From contig LGRX02033444.1 in NCBI GenBank assembly GCA_001247695.2, positions 39,311 to 103,310 of the forward strand: 64,000 bases of DNA. Reading direction: 5' to 3'. Positions 1-11,166 of this stretch are shown piece by piece. The translations under genes were made by a program, and so were the position numbers. This DNA is from Cymbomonas tetramitiformis (Eukaryota; Chlorophyta; Pyramimonadophyceae; Pyramimonadales; Pyramimonadaceae). A model generated the notes under the pieces. It was not told the DNA's origin. It ran no database searches and saw nothing but the letters and a program-made list of their open reading frames with translations. Every line of letters begins with the position of its first letter. The stretch's first letter is position 1.

Positions 1-100
1 GGTCCTTGTGAAAGGACTGTCGGCAATTACAGTCCTGTCACAAGGACTGCCGGATAGTAGCCATTAACCCCTAAGCCGGTGTTTTTCCCCAGCACTTTGG
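1..100 (-). repeat. relic related to the 3' end of the DUF7869-like gene
   Basis: The stretch around 46-66 (CAAGGACTGCCGGATAGTAG then CCATTA) closely matches 19593-19619 near the end of the DUF7869-like gene of element C. There, read on the minus strand, it encodes a Gly-Tyr-Cys-Pro-Ala-Val-Leu tail. Bases 1-55 also hold GGTCCT/AGGACC hairpin pieces like those in element C. I infer a fragment of a second, related element lying across the left window edge. No reading frame is intact here. Confidence 0.4.
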
Positions 101-612
101 GACATTCCACCCTTTTGCGAATATATGGTTCGTTGATAGTCCGATTTAACTTTTAAAGACACTTTCGAAAATGCCTCTTCAAGGCGCAATGCACTAGCAC
201 GACCTTATCTGGTAAAGCTCAAGTTCCGTGATATTACTTCGTACAATAGCATTAAAACCCCAGTTCGACAAAGTTCCAATTTGCAACCTAAGCCAAACCC
301 TAATATTAACCCCCCACAACGGCACAAGCACTTGACGATGTATCACACATGTAGCAAACCCTAATTGGGGTAATTGATAGGGTAAAGGGCCATTACATGT
401 TATATCAACACGTGTCAGTTATTGATACATTATTCGACCTTAATTTCTTTAAGTAATGCTTTAAATCCGGAAGTATGAAGCACACGAATGGATGCGCATG
501 AATCGGAGCTTTTCAGAACTGTTTTCAACTATCAATTTGAGTGTCAAATGGCGCCACAAAGTATGTTTGCGTCCCGAAAAGCGCTTGGGTCAGAAATGAC
601 CCAAACACCGGC
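101..612. other. no gene seen
   Basis: AT-leaning sequence with no convincing reading frame on either strand. The motif CCCCTAAGCCGGTG near 68 recurs near 610-620 in opposite orientation. I see nothing else. Confidence 0.5.
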
Positions 613-969
613 TTAGGGGTTAAGTACCCACGCTATATAGCCAGGTCTGCTAGAAGGGTGCAACGGCATGTCGCGACGAAAACAATCGAAATGTGGGTCC
701 ACGAAACGCTTAGCTTCGGCCCACTCTTGTGCAAGCTGCTGAATTATGAACTCCATTGCAGCCACTGACATGCCCTTTGATGGCAAACACTTAAATATGT
801 TCAAGTCTCATTCTAAATCAGCGGGGACCCATCTCGGTATATAGCTGGCTGTTGTTGTTACTTGCCATCTGGCGCTGAGCCCTTCTCTTTTTAACATATC
901 TCGTAGCAAAGCACGTAGCAAGTCGCTCCTCGGTCGAATGGGTTTCACCACACTTGCTTTCTCAGCCAT
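613..969 (-). pseudogene. short decayed ORF, unknown family
   Basis: From the ATG at 967-969 one frame runs down to 613. It is broken only by a TGA at 808-810, giving 53 codons and then 65 more in the same frame. The first part is basic (MAEKASVVKPIRPRS...). The second contains MSVAAMEFIIQQLAQEWAEA, which looks helical. No family is recognised. A single in-frame stop in an otherwise open frame suggests a decayed coding segment rather than chance, but this is short and uncertain. Confidence 0.3.
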
Positions 970-1187
970 GATATATATACACCGAGATCACTCACACAAA
1001 TAAAATAAGTGCAGTCGTAGACATACTTTGTGGATATACCAATATTTCTATCCCGAATATAACGTACGAATATTATTTATTGCTGCTGCATATGTACAAG
1101 CTTAGTTCTCTTTAAGTAAAATATTTGAAATACACTGTGTCACGTAGTGTACTGTCACAGTGTACTGTATGTATGTCCTTGGTATTT

Positions 1188-1254
1188 CTCAACTCGTATC
1201 CTGGAGACATCGATGTACAATCGATCAACGTATCCACGCAGGATACGAGTTGAG
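1188..1254. repeat. perfect 16-bp inverted repeat
   Basis: CTCAACTCGTATCCTG at 1188-1203 is repeated as its exact reverse complement at 1239-1254, with a 35-bp loop that itself contains TCGAT repeats. It lies in a gene-free AT-rich stretch (970-1700) where I see no other feature. It could be a small hairpin or the remnant of an inverted-repeat element. Confidence 0.6.
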
Positions 1255-1703
1255 ATATAGCTAGTACATGTAGATAAGAATAGACGAGGAAAGGAGTCAC
1301 GATACATATACTTGATAAAACATATTCATAGGCACCACACATATATTGTATTGCATACTGCATACTGTGTCGTGTTAATTAATATATGCAAATAGGCTAC
1401 AGCAACTTATTAGGTTTTAGCAAAGTAGTATACCATCAAAGACACGTATGTTGGACTAGCAAGACAAAGCCAAGATCAGCCGAAAGAGCATGAACAGGGG
1501 AAGGCGGGCGAATATGATGCACGTGTAGAGGGCACTCGTCATAGTACCCCCCACAAAATATTCAGCAAAATAATAATACTTTTTTAGAGTACAATTGAAG
1601 AAGTGTATTTTCATTGGTATGGCACTAGTTTCGCATGGCACTAGAAAACTGTATGGCACTGTATTGTATGGCCCTGTATGAATAATGGCTATATATGTGT
1701 TCT

Positions 1704-4518
1704 CACTTCTTGCCTCGCTTGCCTTTTTTGCCTTTCTTCGCCTCCTTTCATGTCCCTGCTGTGGGTTTGTTCACAGTGAATTGGCAGGTATCGCAGAACC
1801 AGCAGCCATCAGGAATACCAGGGAGCTCAGATTTCAGGCAAAAAATATGAAATCCTTTGTCGCATATATCACGCAAAAGCATTTTCTTCCCCTGTGCTGC
1901 ACTCCCACAAAGAGTGCACGTTAATCGCTGGGAGGGTTGCTGTGAACCTAAGGTTTGAAGGTTATCGATGTCTTCGGTGTCCACTGTCGTGGATGGTCCA
2001 GCACGCGAGCGAGCCGCCAGTTTTTTTTTGATCGCCACCGAAACTTTCTCTTTAGGTCCAGGCTGTCGCGAAAGCGCGTGTCTCGGCTTAGGTGGGCGTC
2101 CAACTTGAGGTTGGCGCCCAATGAGCTCGAGGTTGCGGTCCATAGGTGCCTTGAATTTATCCTTGTAAATGCCAAAAGCCAAAGAGTGCTCGCATGCCTT
2201 GGTCACACAGTATTCGTGGCAAAAGCAAGAGTAATAATGATATGGTCCAGCAGGAGTCGCAAGCTCTTGCAACACCATAAATGCGGAGTAGACTTCGTGC
2301 ATGCCATCAAAAGTCGTCGCCCCACTAGGTGGTTGCTCTGGATTCTTAAGCAGGGCCACGAACTTGGTCGCGGCATTGAAGATCGCGCGCTTTTTTTCGA
2401 CAGAGGTTGTGCCCTCCAAGGAACTCCAAGTTGTTTTGGAGGGCACAATGTAGAGCGCGATACCTTGGTTCGAGATTATTTTCGTGGAGTACTCAAGTGA
2501 GTTGTTCTCGTAAATTAGTAGGGCTTCCCTCCAGATCTTGACGTGAATGTCCGCACAGTTCTGGATAGGGTTGTGAGAGTTACACACGCTATCGCGGTGG
2601 AGGTGGTTCAAAAGTGCGGGGTGAAACTGACTCAAAGGCATGCACGTTCTTTTCGTGAGGAAGAGTTGCAACAAGAAGTGCTTTCCCTCCACCATGTTAG
2701 TATGTGTGGGTTTGCCCGCGGGCAAGGACCCATCCCGCCACGTACCCCACTTTCCAGTCCAGTTGGTAACAAACCAAGACGTGATATATTCCTCGCCAAG
2801 TTTATCATATTTTTCCACAAGTAGACATAGGGCGGCCTTCGCGATAGGGTCTTCGTGCTCGCCGTATTGGGTCGGGTAATACATACGTCTTAGTTATCCC
2901 ACGTCTCGCTTGAAAGTATCGTAGTGCTCAGCTGTGAGAAAGAAGTGTTTTCTTCATTGACCTTCCTTTGGCAGTGGGCGTAGCATACGCTTTGAAGAAG
3001 CTTAGAGCCTTCGGTCTCGATATAGCTTGCGACTTCAGTGGTGGGGGCGATGTCGTGGGCGGTGCATAGCCAGCTCACGAGTTCCGGGAACCGCATGTTC
3101 GCGTTGTAAAAGGCGAACGCGTGGTCAAGCCCAAAGGTACGAGGGCATCAAACCGCACTGTGCAAGTGGTATATGCCTTGTAGTAGAAGGGGGGCGTTGA
3201 CAATTTCACTCGCGATCGTGTCTTCGTGGCACTTGATTCCAAGGTAGCATAGGATATATTGCCGGTTTTCCGCAGTGCCGCCCGACTCCACCGGATAGCC
3301 ATTCCACAATAGCTTGTACACGTCGTCCCGTTGTAGCATGTTGAACTCTAAGAATTGCTTGAGTTTAAAGGAAGTGGTGTAGACCACCACGAATCGTTGA
3401 CGGCGGGCTCGAGCAACGTAGTCCTCGGTCAGTAACTTATAGCTCCTATAGAAGGATTCCACATTGAGCTCACGCGTATGAAACTTATTGGTTTTGAAAT
3501 TCCACCCGCAGGCCCCAAGCAAGTTCTTAAGTAGGTCAAGGAAGAAAGGTGCGGAATGATTGTTTTCCACGGCGCGAATGTTATCCTCTAGTTCCTTTTC
3601 CATCGTTGCTCTCTCCACCTGCCACTTAGTAGCCTTTTCCCAATAATTAGAAAGCTCGGCGAGAAGGTCGGTGGCTTCGTGAGGAATGGGTGGAAGGGCG
3701 GTGGAGGATGGAAAACGTGAGGTGGGGACCCAGGTGTTCGCAGAAGAAGGGAACTCCCCATTGAAATATGCTAGCATCCCAACGCGGTGCTCCAAGGCGT
3801 CAGTAGTGTCCTCGCCAACGTCGTGAAGGCGAAGTAAGTTATTAGCTTGGGCTACCTCCTTGAAATCGTTGATTGTTTTGATTGCTTGCTCCGATAGTAG
3901 CTTGGTCCTATTGTTCTTGACATAGTGATGAACTTGTTTGTAAGTAATCTCGGGTAAATCCTTATTGTCATGAAGGTCCTCCCATATTTGCATAGGCGTC
4001 TTGCGTGCTTTCACACGAAGCTCGATTTCCTCCTTCACCTTGGGATGCAATCCTTTACCGTGGTAGTCGTCGTGAGAGTGTGCACCACGCATGCAAAGTG
4101 AGAATCTTTCTATCTGATCGCTGCAAACCCTACTTGCAAACTTAAAAATCACCGGGCAGTGATGAGTAAACTTTAGCTTGCACTTGTAAGTGACCGCTGT
4201 GTCTCCATACTTTTTGGAAGTGTAAGGCTTTGTAGCTTTCACGAAACCGTTAGGGCATAATGCACGCATTTTAGCCATACACTCTTCAGCAGTCTTAACA
4301 CCCACAAGTAGTTCAGTAAACGGTTCTTCGTCGTCTAACTTTTTGCGAGCTCGTTTAGACGTGGCACCTTCGCCCGGCGCTGGCAAGAAATCATTTTCAT
4401 CGTCGTCAAAACTCTCGTACGCGGAAGCTATTTTACTTGGGCTAGCCCACTCAAGAGCACCTACCTCCATGATGGTGTCTCCTAGTGAAGTGAGATACTG
4501 TAGGAAATAATGTTCCAA
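1704..4518 (-). pseudogene. MULE-type transposase with SWIM and PHD fingers, inactivated
   Basis: Three reading segments on the minus strand form one protein. Residues 1-456 (4518 to 3148) start with a Cys/His DNA-binding region (YKCKLKFTHHCPVIFKFAS ... GAHSHDD) of the WRKY/FLYWCH kind seen at the head of Mutator-like transposases, then the MULE core (YKLLWNGYPV). A TGA at 3148-3150 breaks the frame, which continues to 2890 (FGLDHAFAFYNANMRFPELV). A frameshift near 2885-2890 leads into the last 378-codon segment. That segment has a SWIM finger, CFC...CEH (around 2180-2230), and a C-terminal PHD-like finger (CTLC ... CDKGFHIFC ... CWFCDTC, 1780-1900). A TGA at 1748-1750 cuts off a lysine-rich tail that stays open to 1704. 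Two nonsense codons and one frameshift make it a dead copy. No terminal inverted repeats were found. Confidence 0.75.
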
Positions 4519-4540
4519 AGGGAGCGAAAGGAAAACCTAA

Positions 4541-6490
4541 AGAAACCTAACACATGACTGACCTACCACGTGCGTAGTGTCATTATCTATTTTAGCCCGC
4601 GTGTCATATCAAATTAATCTAAACCAACCCCACTGAACACTTAATCCAGCAGATGTCAAAAACTTGATCTAAGATAAACCCCGAGCCGACAAATGGTTTT
4701 TTTATTATTTTTAAGTTTGTGACATCTACTGGATTAAGTTTTGTCTAGGGTAGATTTAGATTAAGTTCATGTGACACGATCGAGTGACACTCGCCAGTCG
4801 CGCCCGCTTTTTTACCGACATAATGCCAAGCACTTCCACAACATTTCAAAACGTATTAGTATCAAAACATTTCACCTTTTTATTTCTTTAGCTATCATTT
4901 GACCCCATCCGCAACCGCATTGCTTCGTTTGCAGTCGCGACTGCAAGCTAAGTTGATGCGGTTTAAGATGTTTTAAGATCGACCCTCATGGGATGAAAAG
5001 CATGGCACTCGAGGGGTTTTCGTGCGTTTCAGCGCACGAAACTTGGCACTGATATTATTGATAGTAATATCAGTTGACCCTCTTAAGCGCAAGCACATTC
5101 ATTAAGTACAATCCAAACGAGCGCATCTTAACATCGAGCTTTTTGGGTTTGGGGTTTGATGTACCCAAACCCAAAGATGCCAAACAGTCAAGGCCTTCCC
5201 GTGCGTTCTAGCACGCGAAACTTGGCACAAACATTTCTGACATGTATACCTTCAAGTCATCGAACGCACAGCATCTGAAACAACTTGTGCCTAAAACGGC
5301 AGATTTATTTCTTTGGCAGATATATTGAGCTTGGGTTCGTTTCCCAAACCCAAGAAATCTACCTTAGAAATAAATTGCGCGTTTCGCTCACAAGTAACTT
5401 AAAGCCTTGAGCTTCGGGAAACTCAAAGATATATATCTTGGCAGTTTTTATGCCAAGTATCGTGCTCTAGAACGCACGGGAAGCCTTCGGCTGTTTGGCA
5501 TCTTTGAATTTGGGTACATCAAAACACAAACCCAAAAAGCTCGATGCTAAGATGCGCTCGTTTTGAGTATACTTAACGAATGTGTTTGCGCTTAAGAGGG
5601 TCAACTGATATTACTATCAATAATATCAGTTCCAAGTTTCGTGCGCTGAAACGCACGAAAACCCCTCGACTGCCGAGCTTTTCATCCCATGGGGGTCGAC
5701 CCCATCTTAAACCGCATCAACTTAGCTTGCAGTCGCGACTGCAAACGAAGCGATGCGGTTGCGGATGGGGTCGTTCAAGAGCTCAAATAAAAGTTATTCG
5801 TCTTGTGAATACATATATGTTGGTTACGAACGTTGAAAACAATTGTACTTCATGTAATGTGATTGAAATCACAAGGGGGTGTGCGTGGAGTAGCGCAACA
5901 AAGTTGGGGCGGGCAAGCGATAACTTGCATTTCCGTACTTAATAACTTACAAACGCAATATTTTACGTTCCGCTACTGTCCCATTTTACACCTGTGTGGC
6001 AGCTGTAAAATGGGGCAATAGGTCTTCCGCTGTCGCGACATGTCGCTCGGCTGTCGCTGTCGGGTTGCGCATCCGTCATGGCTACCGTTCGGTGATGATA
6101 TTTATTGACGTGGGCACATCGTGACGTAAGATTCTGCCTAAAGATTGATTTGAACTGTTAGATGGAGCTGCGAAAATCTGGGTGTTAATTTCGGGACTTC
6201 GATTGTGTCCACAGTGGAGGGTGTGTCACGATGGTTGCAAAGCCGCGCCGCACCGTAGAAATATTGTGAAGTGAAATATGTTCAGCAAGAAACGCTTTTA
6301 AAACCTAACACATGAGTCGATGAGTGACCTACAACGTGTCTAGTGCCATTCGTTATTAATGAGTAACCTGTGTCACAGGAATTTAATCTAATAGTCACTC
6401 GATCGTGTCACATGAACCGTTAATCTAAATCTACCCCAGACAAAACTTATTCCATTTGATGTCAAAAACTTAATCTAAAATAAACCCCGA
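4541..6490. mobile_element. composite foldback / non-autonomous element
   Basis: The region is made of nested inverted and direct repeats and has no credible coding. An AACCTAACACATGA... block occurs at about 4541-4620 and again, in the same orientation, at about 6300-6380. A second block (TAATCTAAATCTACC / GGTAGATTTAGATTA) occurs at about 4745-4765 and, inverted, at about 6420-6440, beside GATGTCAAAAACTT motifs at both ends. Between them lies the large hairpin 4901-5772. This is the layout of a foldback or MITE-like element. Exact ends and target duplication were not resolved, and the outer limits are approximate. Confidence 0.55.
4901..5772. repeat. large inverted repeat with arms of about 320 bp
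   Basis: The left arm (4901-5227, starting GACCCCATCCGCAACCGCAT) returns as a reverse complement in the right arm (5451-5772, ending in GATGGGGTC), around a 223-bp spacer. Matching landmarks in both arms include GCAGTCGCGACTGCAA, CGTGCGTTTCAGCGCACGAA, TGATATTACTATCAATAATA and CCCAAACCCAAA. A 120-codon ORF at 5580-5942 lies in the right arm and is not treated as a gene. Confidence 0.85.
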
Positions 6491-6499
6491 GCCTCTTGA

Positions 6500-6700
6500 G
6501 CCTCTTGACATGAGGCGTTTTCGGTTTGGGGTTTGATTTGCCCAAACCCAAAACTGCTTTGCATGCAGAATTGGAGTTGTCGTGCCTTCCAACTCACGAA
6601 ACGTGGCCGCAGATATATTCATAACAGTATTATGAATATATCCTGGAAGTTGCAGGGCCTGCCGTCAAGCATGCTTCAAACAGTCGCATCTTGACAAGAG
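6500..6700. repeat. diverged copy of the foldback arm
   Basis: TTTGGGGTTTGATTTGCCCA, AACCCAAAACTG, a CACGAAACGTGGC block and CAAACAGTCGCATCTTGAC repeat, in diverged form, the 5130-5228 part of the large inverted repeat. An internal palindrome (ATATTCATAA/TTATGAATAT, about 6625-6645) is also present. I infer a second, older copy. Confidence 0.45.
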
Positions 6701-6719
6701 ACATGTTATGATGATTTAC

Positions 6720-7400
6720 GAAGTGTCACTTCGTATGTTATATTCGAAATTCTCACATATCGTAAAATAACAATATTTGTTTACTATCTTCTAAGTGCTC
6801 TTTTTGGGCAATACCCATGGTGCGTGCACAAAGATGAAATGTTCAGCTGTTACATGACCAAGGCATGAGTGAATAAACGCGTCAAGCACCTAGGCCTACG
6901 AGTAAGCGACCCGGTGATACCGTATTTTTTAGACATAAGCACGGATACCACGTTAAATGTACGTTGTTAGAAAACACCAAGTACGTACTCGAAGGGGTGC
7001 CGTGTGGAAACCCCACGTATTCTGTGTGTCCACCCCACGCGTGTGTATTTTGTGTGTCCGCCCCACACGTGGGGTATAATACAATCATTGTATGATATAA
7101 AATCGGTTCCTATCCGAGCGAAGATGATGCACGACCTGTGCACGATGAATGCCGCAGGAGCGAGCAAATCGCCTAGCGCCGTCCGTTTTCCGATCCGGCG
7201 GACGCAGTGTGCTAGGACAACATACTGTGTCATGCGCGGATGACTCAACAGTGTCATACATGCTAGCAGTGCCATACAGTACGCGCCTTACGATATTAGC
7301 GCCCGAGACCCCTGTTGAGGAAGAGACCCCCCTTAGTGGGAGTACACGGTACTAGTGTACGGTGTAATAAGGTGTCATAGTGAAGCACTGACACCTCATA
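6720..7400. other. no gene seen
   Basis: No credible coding. A short direct repeat around TGTGTGTCC(A/G)CCCCAC occurs twice at about 7021-7072. ORFs here are explained by that repeat. Confidence 0.5.
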
Positions 7401-7722
7401 CTGCATGATACTGTAGTAGAAGCATCTGATAGGTTAATGTGACTTGGGCATGCTGACTAGGATTAACTCAGGGAGTTGAGTGAATAAGTAATGGCCAAGG
7501 CCAAAGAAACACTTGAGTTTTCCAAGAGTAATTACAGCCGACATGGCAAAAGATGTAATCCTAATTCTTATATGCAAGTAATATGCTGTAAGTCTAGACA
7601 TAGCAGTCCTATGTCTAAAGAGCTGACCTAGCAGTACCTAGACAGTTAGTTGGTCATTATATGCAGTCCATATATGACCCCCACCAGTAGTTACAGTGCC
7701 TTGTGAGGAGCAGTCCTCCCAC
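7400..7722 (+). repeat. possible 5' LTR (right end only)
   Basis: The sequence ends ...CAGTCCTCCCACA at 7722 and is followed after three A's by TGGTATCAG (7726-7734). That resembles the initiator-methionine tRNA primer-binding site used by many plant and algal LTR retroelements (TGGTATCAGAGC). The left boundary is a guess and no matching second LTR was found, so this is at most a truncated element. Confidence 0.35.
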
Positions 7723-7725
7723 AAA

Positions 7726-7734
7726 ATGGTATCA
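7726..7734 (+). promoter_or_regulatory. primer-binding-site-like TGGTATCAG
   Basis: TGGTATCAG lies three bases after a CA-ending sequence. It agrees with the first nine bases of the usual initiator-Met tRNA complement, then diverges (TGTGC). Confidence 0.35.
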
Positions 7735-7810
7735 GTGTGCTACGCACCACCACCACCGCCGCTTCCACAGATTTCTTTTACTTTTATGACCTGTCCAACG
7801 ATTTTACACC

Positions 7811-9022
7811 GTGACTTCACGTAATCGTGGGGGTTCACGTAGCATCCGAGGCGGGAGATCAGGAGGTCGCATCGTGGTGTTCAAGCCCTACGAGGGGGCC
7901 TGCGAGGCATATCGAATGGGCATCACGAGTGCCCGCGCCCGTCCCTTGGATCCGAAAGAAAGCGTCCAGGCGTGGACCGCTTTTCTTTTGGGGGGGGGGA
8001 GAGAGAGCGCGCCGCGGGTGGCCCCCTGTGACCCCCGCGAGCGCGCCGAGCGCACCGCCACGAGGCAGCCGGATAGATGGCCGCTGTCTCAGGCCGCGTG
8101 ACGCGCAGCTGCCCCACCAGGCACGCCATACTCATGGTGCCTAGGGTGGCGCGCGGCGTGTGCACGGCGACCGGGCGCCATCGAGGCTCTTCGGAGAGGA
8201 GATGAGCGGGCCTGGGAGCGTCACACACCGCACACGCGTGCCCGGCGACGAGCGCGGAGCGCAGCACCCACGTGAGGGTCGCTGCTGAGGCCTGTGTGGC
8301 CGACGCTCCGGGCGAGATGGCGCCCAGCGATGGGACGCTTCGCCACACGCAGACAAGGGGCGCCGCCCTTGTGCTCGTGTCGCTACAGGGTGAGCACGAG
8401 AGGTGCTCGCCCGCGCCCTTCCCCGCGGCGCCATGAGAAAGCGTCCAGGCGTGGACCGCTTTTCTTTTGGGGGGGAAGAGAGCGCGCCGCGGGTGGCACA
8501 CGATGACCACCGCGCGCGCGCCGAGCGCACCGCCACGAGGCAGCCGGATAGATGGCCGCTGTCTCGGGCCGCGTGACGCGCAGCTGCCCCACCAGGCACG
8601 CCATACGCATGGTGCCTAGGGGTGGCGCGCAGCGTGTGCACGGCGACCGGGCGCCATCGAGGCTCTTCGGAGAGGAGATGAGCGGGCCTGGGAGCGTCAC
8701 ACCGCACACGCGTGCCCCGGCGACGAGCGCGGAGCGCAGCACCCGCGTGAGGGTCGCTGCTGAGGCCTGTGTGGCCGACGCTCCGGGCGAGATGGCGCCC
8801 ACCGATGGGACGCTTCGCCACACGCAGACAAGGGGCGCCGCCCTTGTGCTCGTGTCGCTACAGGGTGAGCACGAGAGGTGCTCGCCCGCGCCCTTCCCCA
8901 CGGCGCCAGGAGAAAGCGTCCAGGCGTGGACCGCTTTTCTTTTGAAATGCGACACCCAAATGGCGAATACGGCGGAACACTGGCCTGTCGCCTCTCCAAT
9001 TGTTTTCCTCATATGTCCATAA
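7811..9022 (+). pseudogene. gag-like leader fragment interrupted by a tandem repeat
   Basis: About 90 bp after the candidate primer-binding site an open frame begins with a basic Arg/Gly stretch, then IVVFKPYEGACEAYRMG and ESVQAWTAFLL. The same ESVQAWTAFLL coding returns at 8911-8944, followed by KCDTQMANTAEHW. I infer that an original frame ...ESVQAWTAFLLKCDTQ... was split when a 478-bp unit was inserted and doubled. No zinc knuckle, protease or polymerase follows, so the family is not established. Confidence 0.3.
7957..8944. repeat. 478-bp GC-rich tandem repeat, two copies plus 34 bp
   Basis: AGAAAGCGTCCAGGCGTGGA begins at 7957, 8435 and 8911, giving units of about 478 and 476 bp and the first 34 bp of a third. 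Units are close to identical, with a variable G run after CTTTTCTTTT. They are open in several frames because of high GC, so the ORFs inside (up to 241 codons) are not taken as genes. Confidence 0.85.
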
Positions 9023-10281
9023 CTTGCGCTTGACTTGTGCATTCGTGACATACTTTGGTATCGATATATGCGGGGCTTCAACACGGACGTGTGGTAGTGT
9101 GGAGCCACCGGGGCATACTTAGGATGTCAGGAAACTATTCAATATTACGATATGTCCCACAACACGTTTTCGGTGTTTTTACGATTTGTGCCTCAATAGT
9201 CAGGGAGGATTCTTTTATAAAGGGATACCCAAATTTTGGGGCCATTTTTTAAAAACGTATTGAGTTGTCATAGAACAGCACACCTTAGGACCTGGATAAC
9301 ATTATGCTCGGAATTCTTTGTTTTGGAATCGTTGTTGCAGCAAGTTCTGTCCCCTTTTTGCACGCACCGTACACAAAGAAAATTATTTTGCGAATCGTAT
9401 TATTGCTACATTCTTCCGTTTCAGTGTCTTGACAATGTAGCTATCTGTCACCCCAGATACTCTAACAGGTTGGGCACCCTCTTATTCTTATTTTCAAGCG
9501 CGAAGCTATCGTATGTTTATCAAAAGTAGTTGGTGATATATACGAACATCTGCCGAGCACGAATAGTCCCATCTTGCGTGATAGAAATCCAATCATAGAA
9601 ATGTAAAAGGCAATTGATGATACCAGAGTGGTCATAGGTCTCAACATAAGGGGCAGAAGGGTGTGTGAAAGAAGAGACGTGAGCTTGTTCTCTAGACAGC
9701 GCGAGAAGGAAGCGTTCACGCGAGTTTTCAGGTGGAAACTAGGCTCCCGGCAGAGGATGAGGTAAAGCGTTCACGGCCGAAACTAGGTGGCTCCGGCACA
9801 GTCCATTACAGCTGCACGGCGGACAGTCTACCAGGTCTAGTCGAACAACAAGGGAGTTCGGCGCAATGCATCCTACCGTTGAAACCTTCCTATTGCATAG
9901 GGCAGCTTTGCGTACTTCTGCCCTTCGGGTTCGAGCGTTGTGCACAAGCAGTGGTGGAGTTCCTATGCTTCCTCAATGTTACTGCCAAGGGGCATTCTTC
10001 ACCCAGGGTAGACTCCCACCGCGTTCAAAATGGTCAGTCCATTCAAGCTGACAGCAACAGAGTATATTCTATCTGCACTTGCTAGCGGCAATGCCCACAC
10101 CTGGCACTACTCTTGTACCGTGTACACCCCATGAGTACTGCAATCTCGGAGTTAGTCCAGACTGTCGCACTTACAGACAGCACAAAGCACGTCAGACGAT
10201 GCATCTGAGTAGTCAGAAAAGCATACAAACTCTGGATTAGATACGCGCCCTTCTGTGGGAGCTTATGGAACAAGACAGTCT
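9023..10281. other. no gene seen
   Basis: Mixed-composition DNA downstream of the START gene. ORFs of up to 117 codons overlap on both strands with no recognisable domain. Confidence 0.5.
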
Positions 10282-11166
10282 TCAGTCAATACTACATCTA
10301 GATATTTCATTCACATCGAGAGGATGGCTAAAAATTGGGGCTTCCCCTATGTCAAATCCTCTGGCTAAGAGTGCAGGTATTAGGTCTTCGAAGAAGGTGC
10401 AAAAGATGCCTCCCATCAACTTGTTCGTCAAGCTGGGCGAAAACCAGCCCTTAAGGTCACTATGCACCGAATAATGTACCCTGGTGCGGTCTCTTCCAAC
10501 TCGGTCTCCGAGGTTCTCAAAGTACCAGCCGCAGCCGAACTCGTTATGACCGCGCACCACACCTGAAGTGACAGGAAAGAGTTTTCCCCTTTGGGAGTGA
10601 CTTAAGCTGCCTCCTGCGGATATAATGGAACCGTTGCAAAGTGTCCTTAGGATTGTGGCATCCACGAAATCTCGTCCGGTTACAGGGCCAAACTGCTTCG
10701 TAGTGCACCTAAGGATAGCGCACTTATTTGTGACTTGATACTTTTCTTTCCATTCTTGTGTGCTCGGAGGGTCTCCTGATGGCATCACAAGCCCAGAGAG
10801 CGCACGATCACTTCTAATCATCCTTTCGAGTTCGTCCCCTTCAGCGACTACAACTTCTTCAAGTTCGGAAAGACTTGTGTCCCAAGTCTTACGGTGAGTC
10901 GTGTCCGAAATAAATTCGACAAGCTGCTTTGGGGTAATGTTTGGAAGCTCTACCGTTGCCTTGAACCTACGACTGGGAGATCCTTTGACCTTTTTGGAGT
11001 AGCACGTGATCGGGACATCAGCATGACCGCAGTTCAGAGTTTTCGCGTACTCATGCTTATCGAACGAGAGACCTCCCGCGCCACAAGCTTCGTACAAGGA
11101 CCTTTCGCTCTTAGAGGCAACGAGGAAGATATCTTTCTCGTTGCCGCAAAAGCCACCACCACCCAT
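10282..11166 (-). CDS. START-domain lipid-transfer protein
   Basis: An intact 294-residue single-exon frame from the ATG at 11164-11166 to a TGA. Residues about 65-262 match the StAR-related lipid-transfer (START) pattern: KATVELPNITPKQLVEFISD then HRKTWD at 69-95, VTGRDFVDATILR at 162-174, IISAGGSLSH at 181-190, VVRGHNEFGCGWYFE at 203-217, and RTRVHYSVHSDLKGW at 227-241. START domains form a helix-grip fold that binds sterols, phospholipids or ceramides in a hydrophobic tunnel and carry them between membranes. The ligand cannot be read from sequence. The glycine-rich start and the lack of a signal peptide or membrane segment suggest a soluble cytosolic protein. It sits among repeats yet has no disabling change, so it is probably a functional host gene. 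Confidence 0.8.
   Translation of the reverse strand: MGGGGFCGNEKDIFLVASKSERSLYEACGAGGLSFDKHEYAKTLNCGHADVPITCYSKKVKGSPSRRFKATVELPNITPKQLVEFISDTTHRKTWDTSLSELEEVVVAEGDELERMIRSDRALSGLVMPSGDPPSTQEWKEKYQVTNKCAILRCTTKQFGPVTGRDFVDATILRTLCNGSIISAGGSLSHSQRGKLFPVTSGVVRGHNEFGCGWYFENLGDRVGRDRTRVHYSVHSDLKGWFSPSLTNKLMGGIFCTFFEDLIPALLARGFDIGEAPIFSHPLDVNEISRCSID

Noticed and set aside
1955..2500. 181-codon plus-strand ORF
   Set aside because: Antisense shadow of the SWIM/PHD part of the MULE transposase.
5580..5942. 120-codon plus-strand ORF
   Set aside because: It lies in the right arm of the large inverted repeat and has no domain or protein-like composition.
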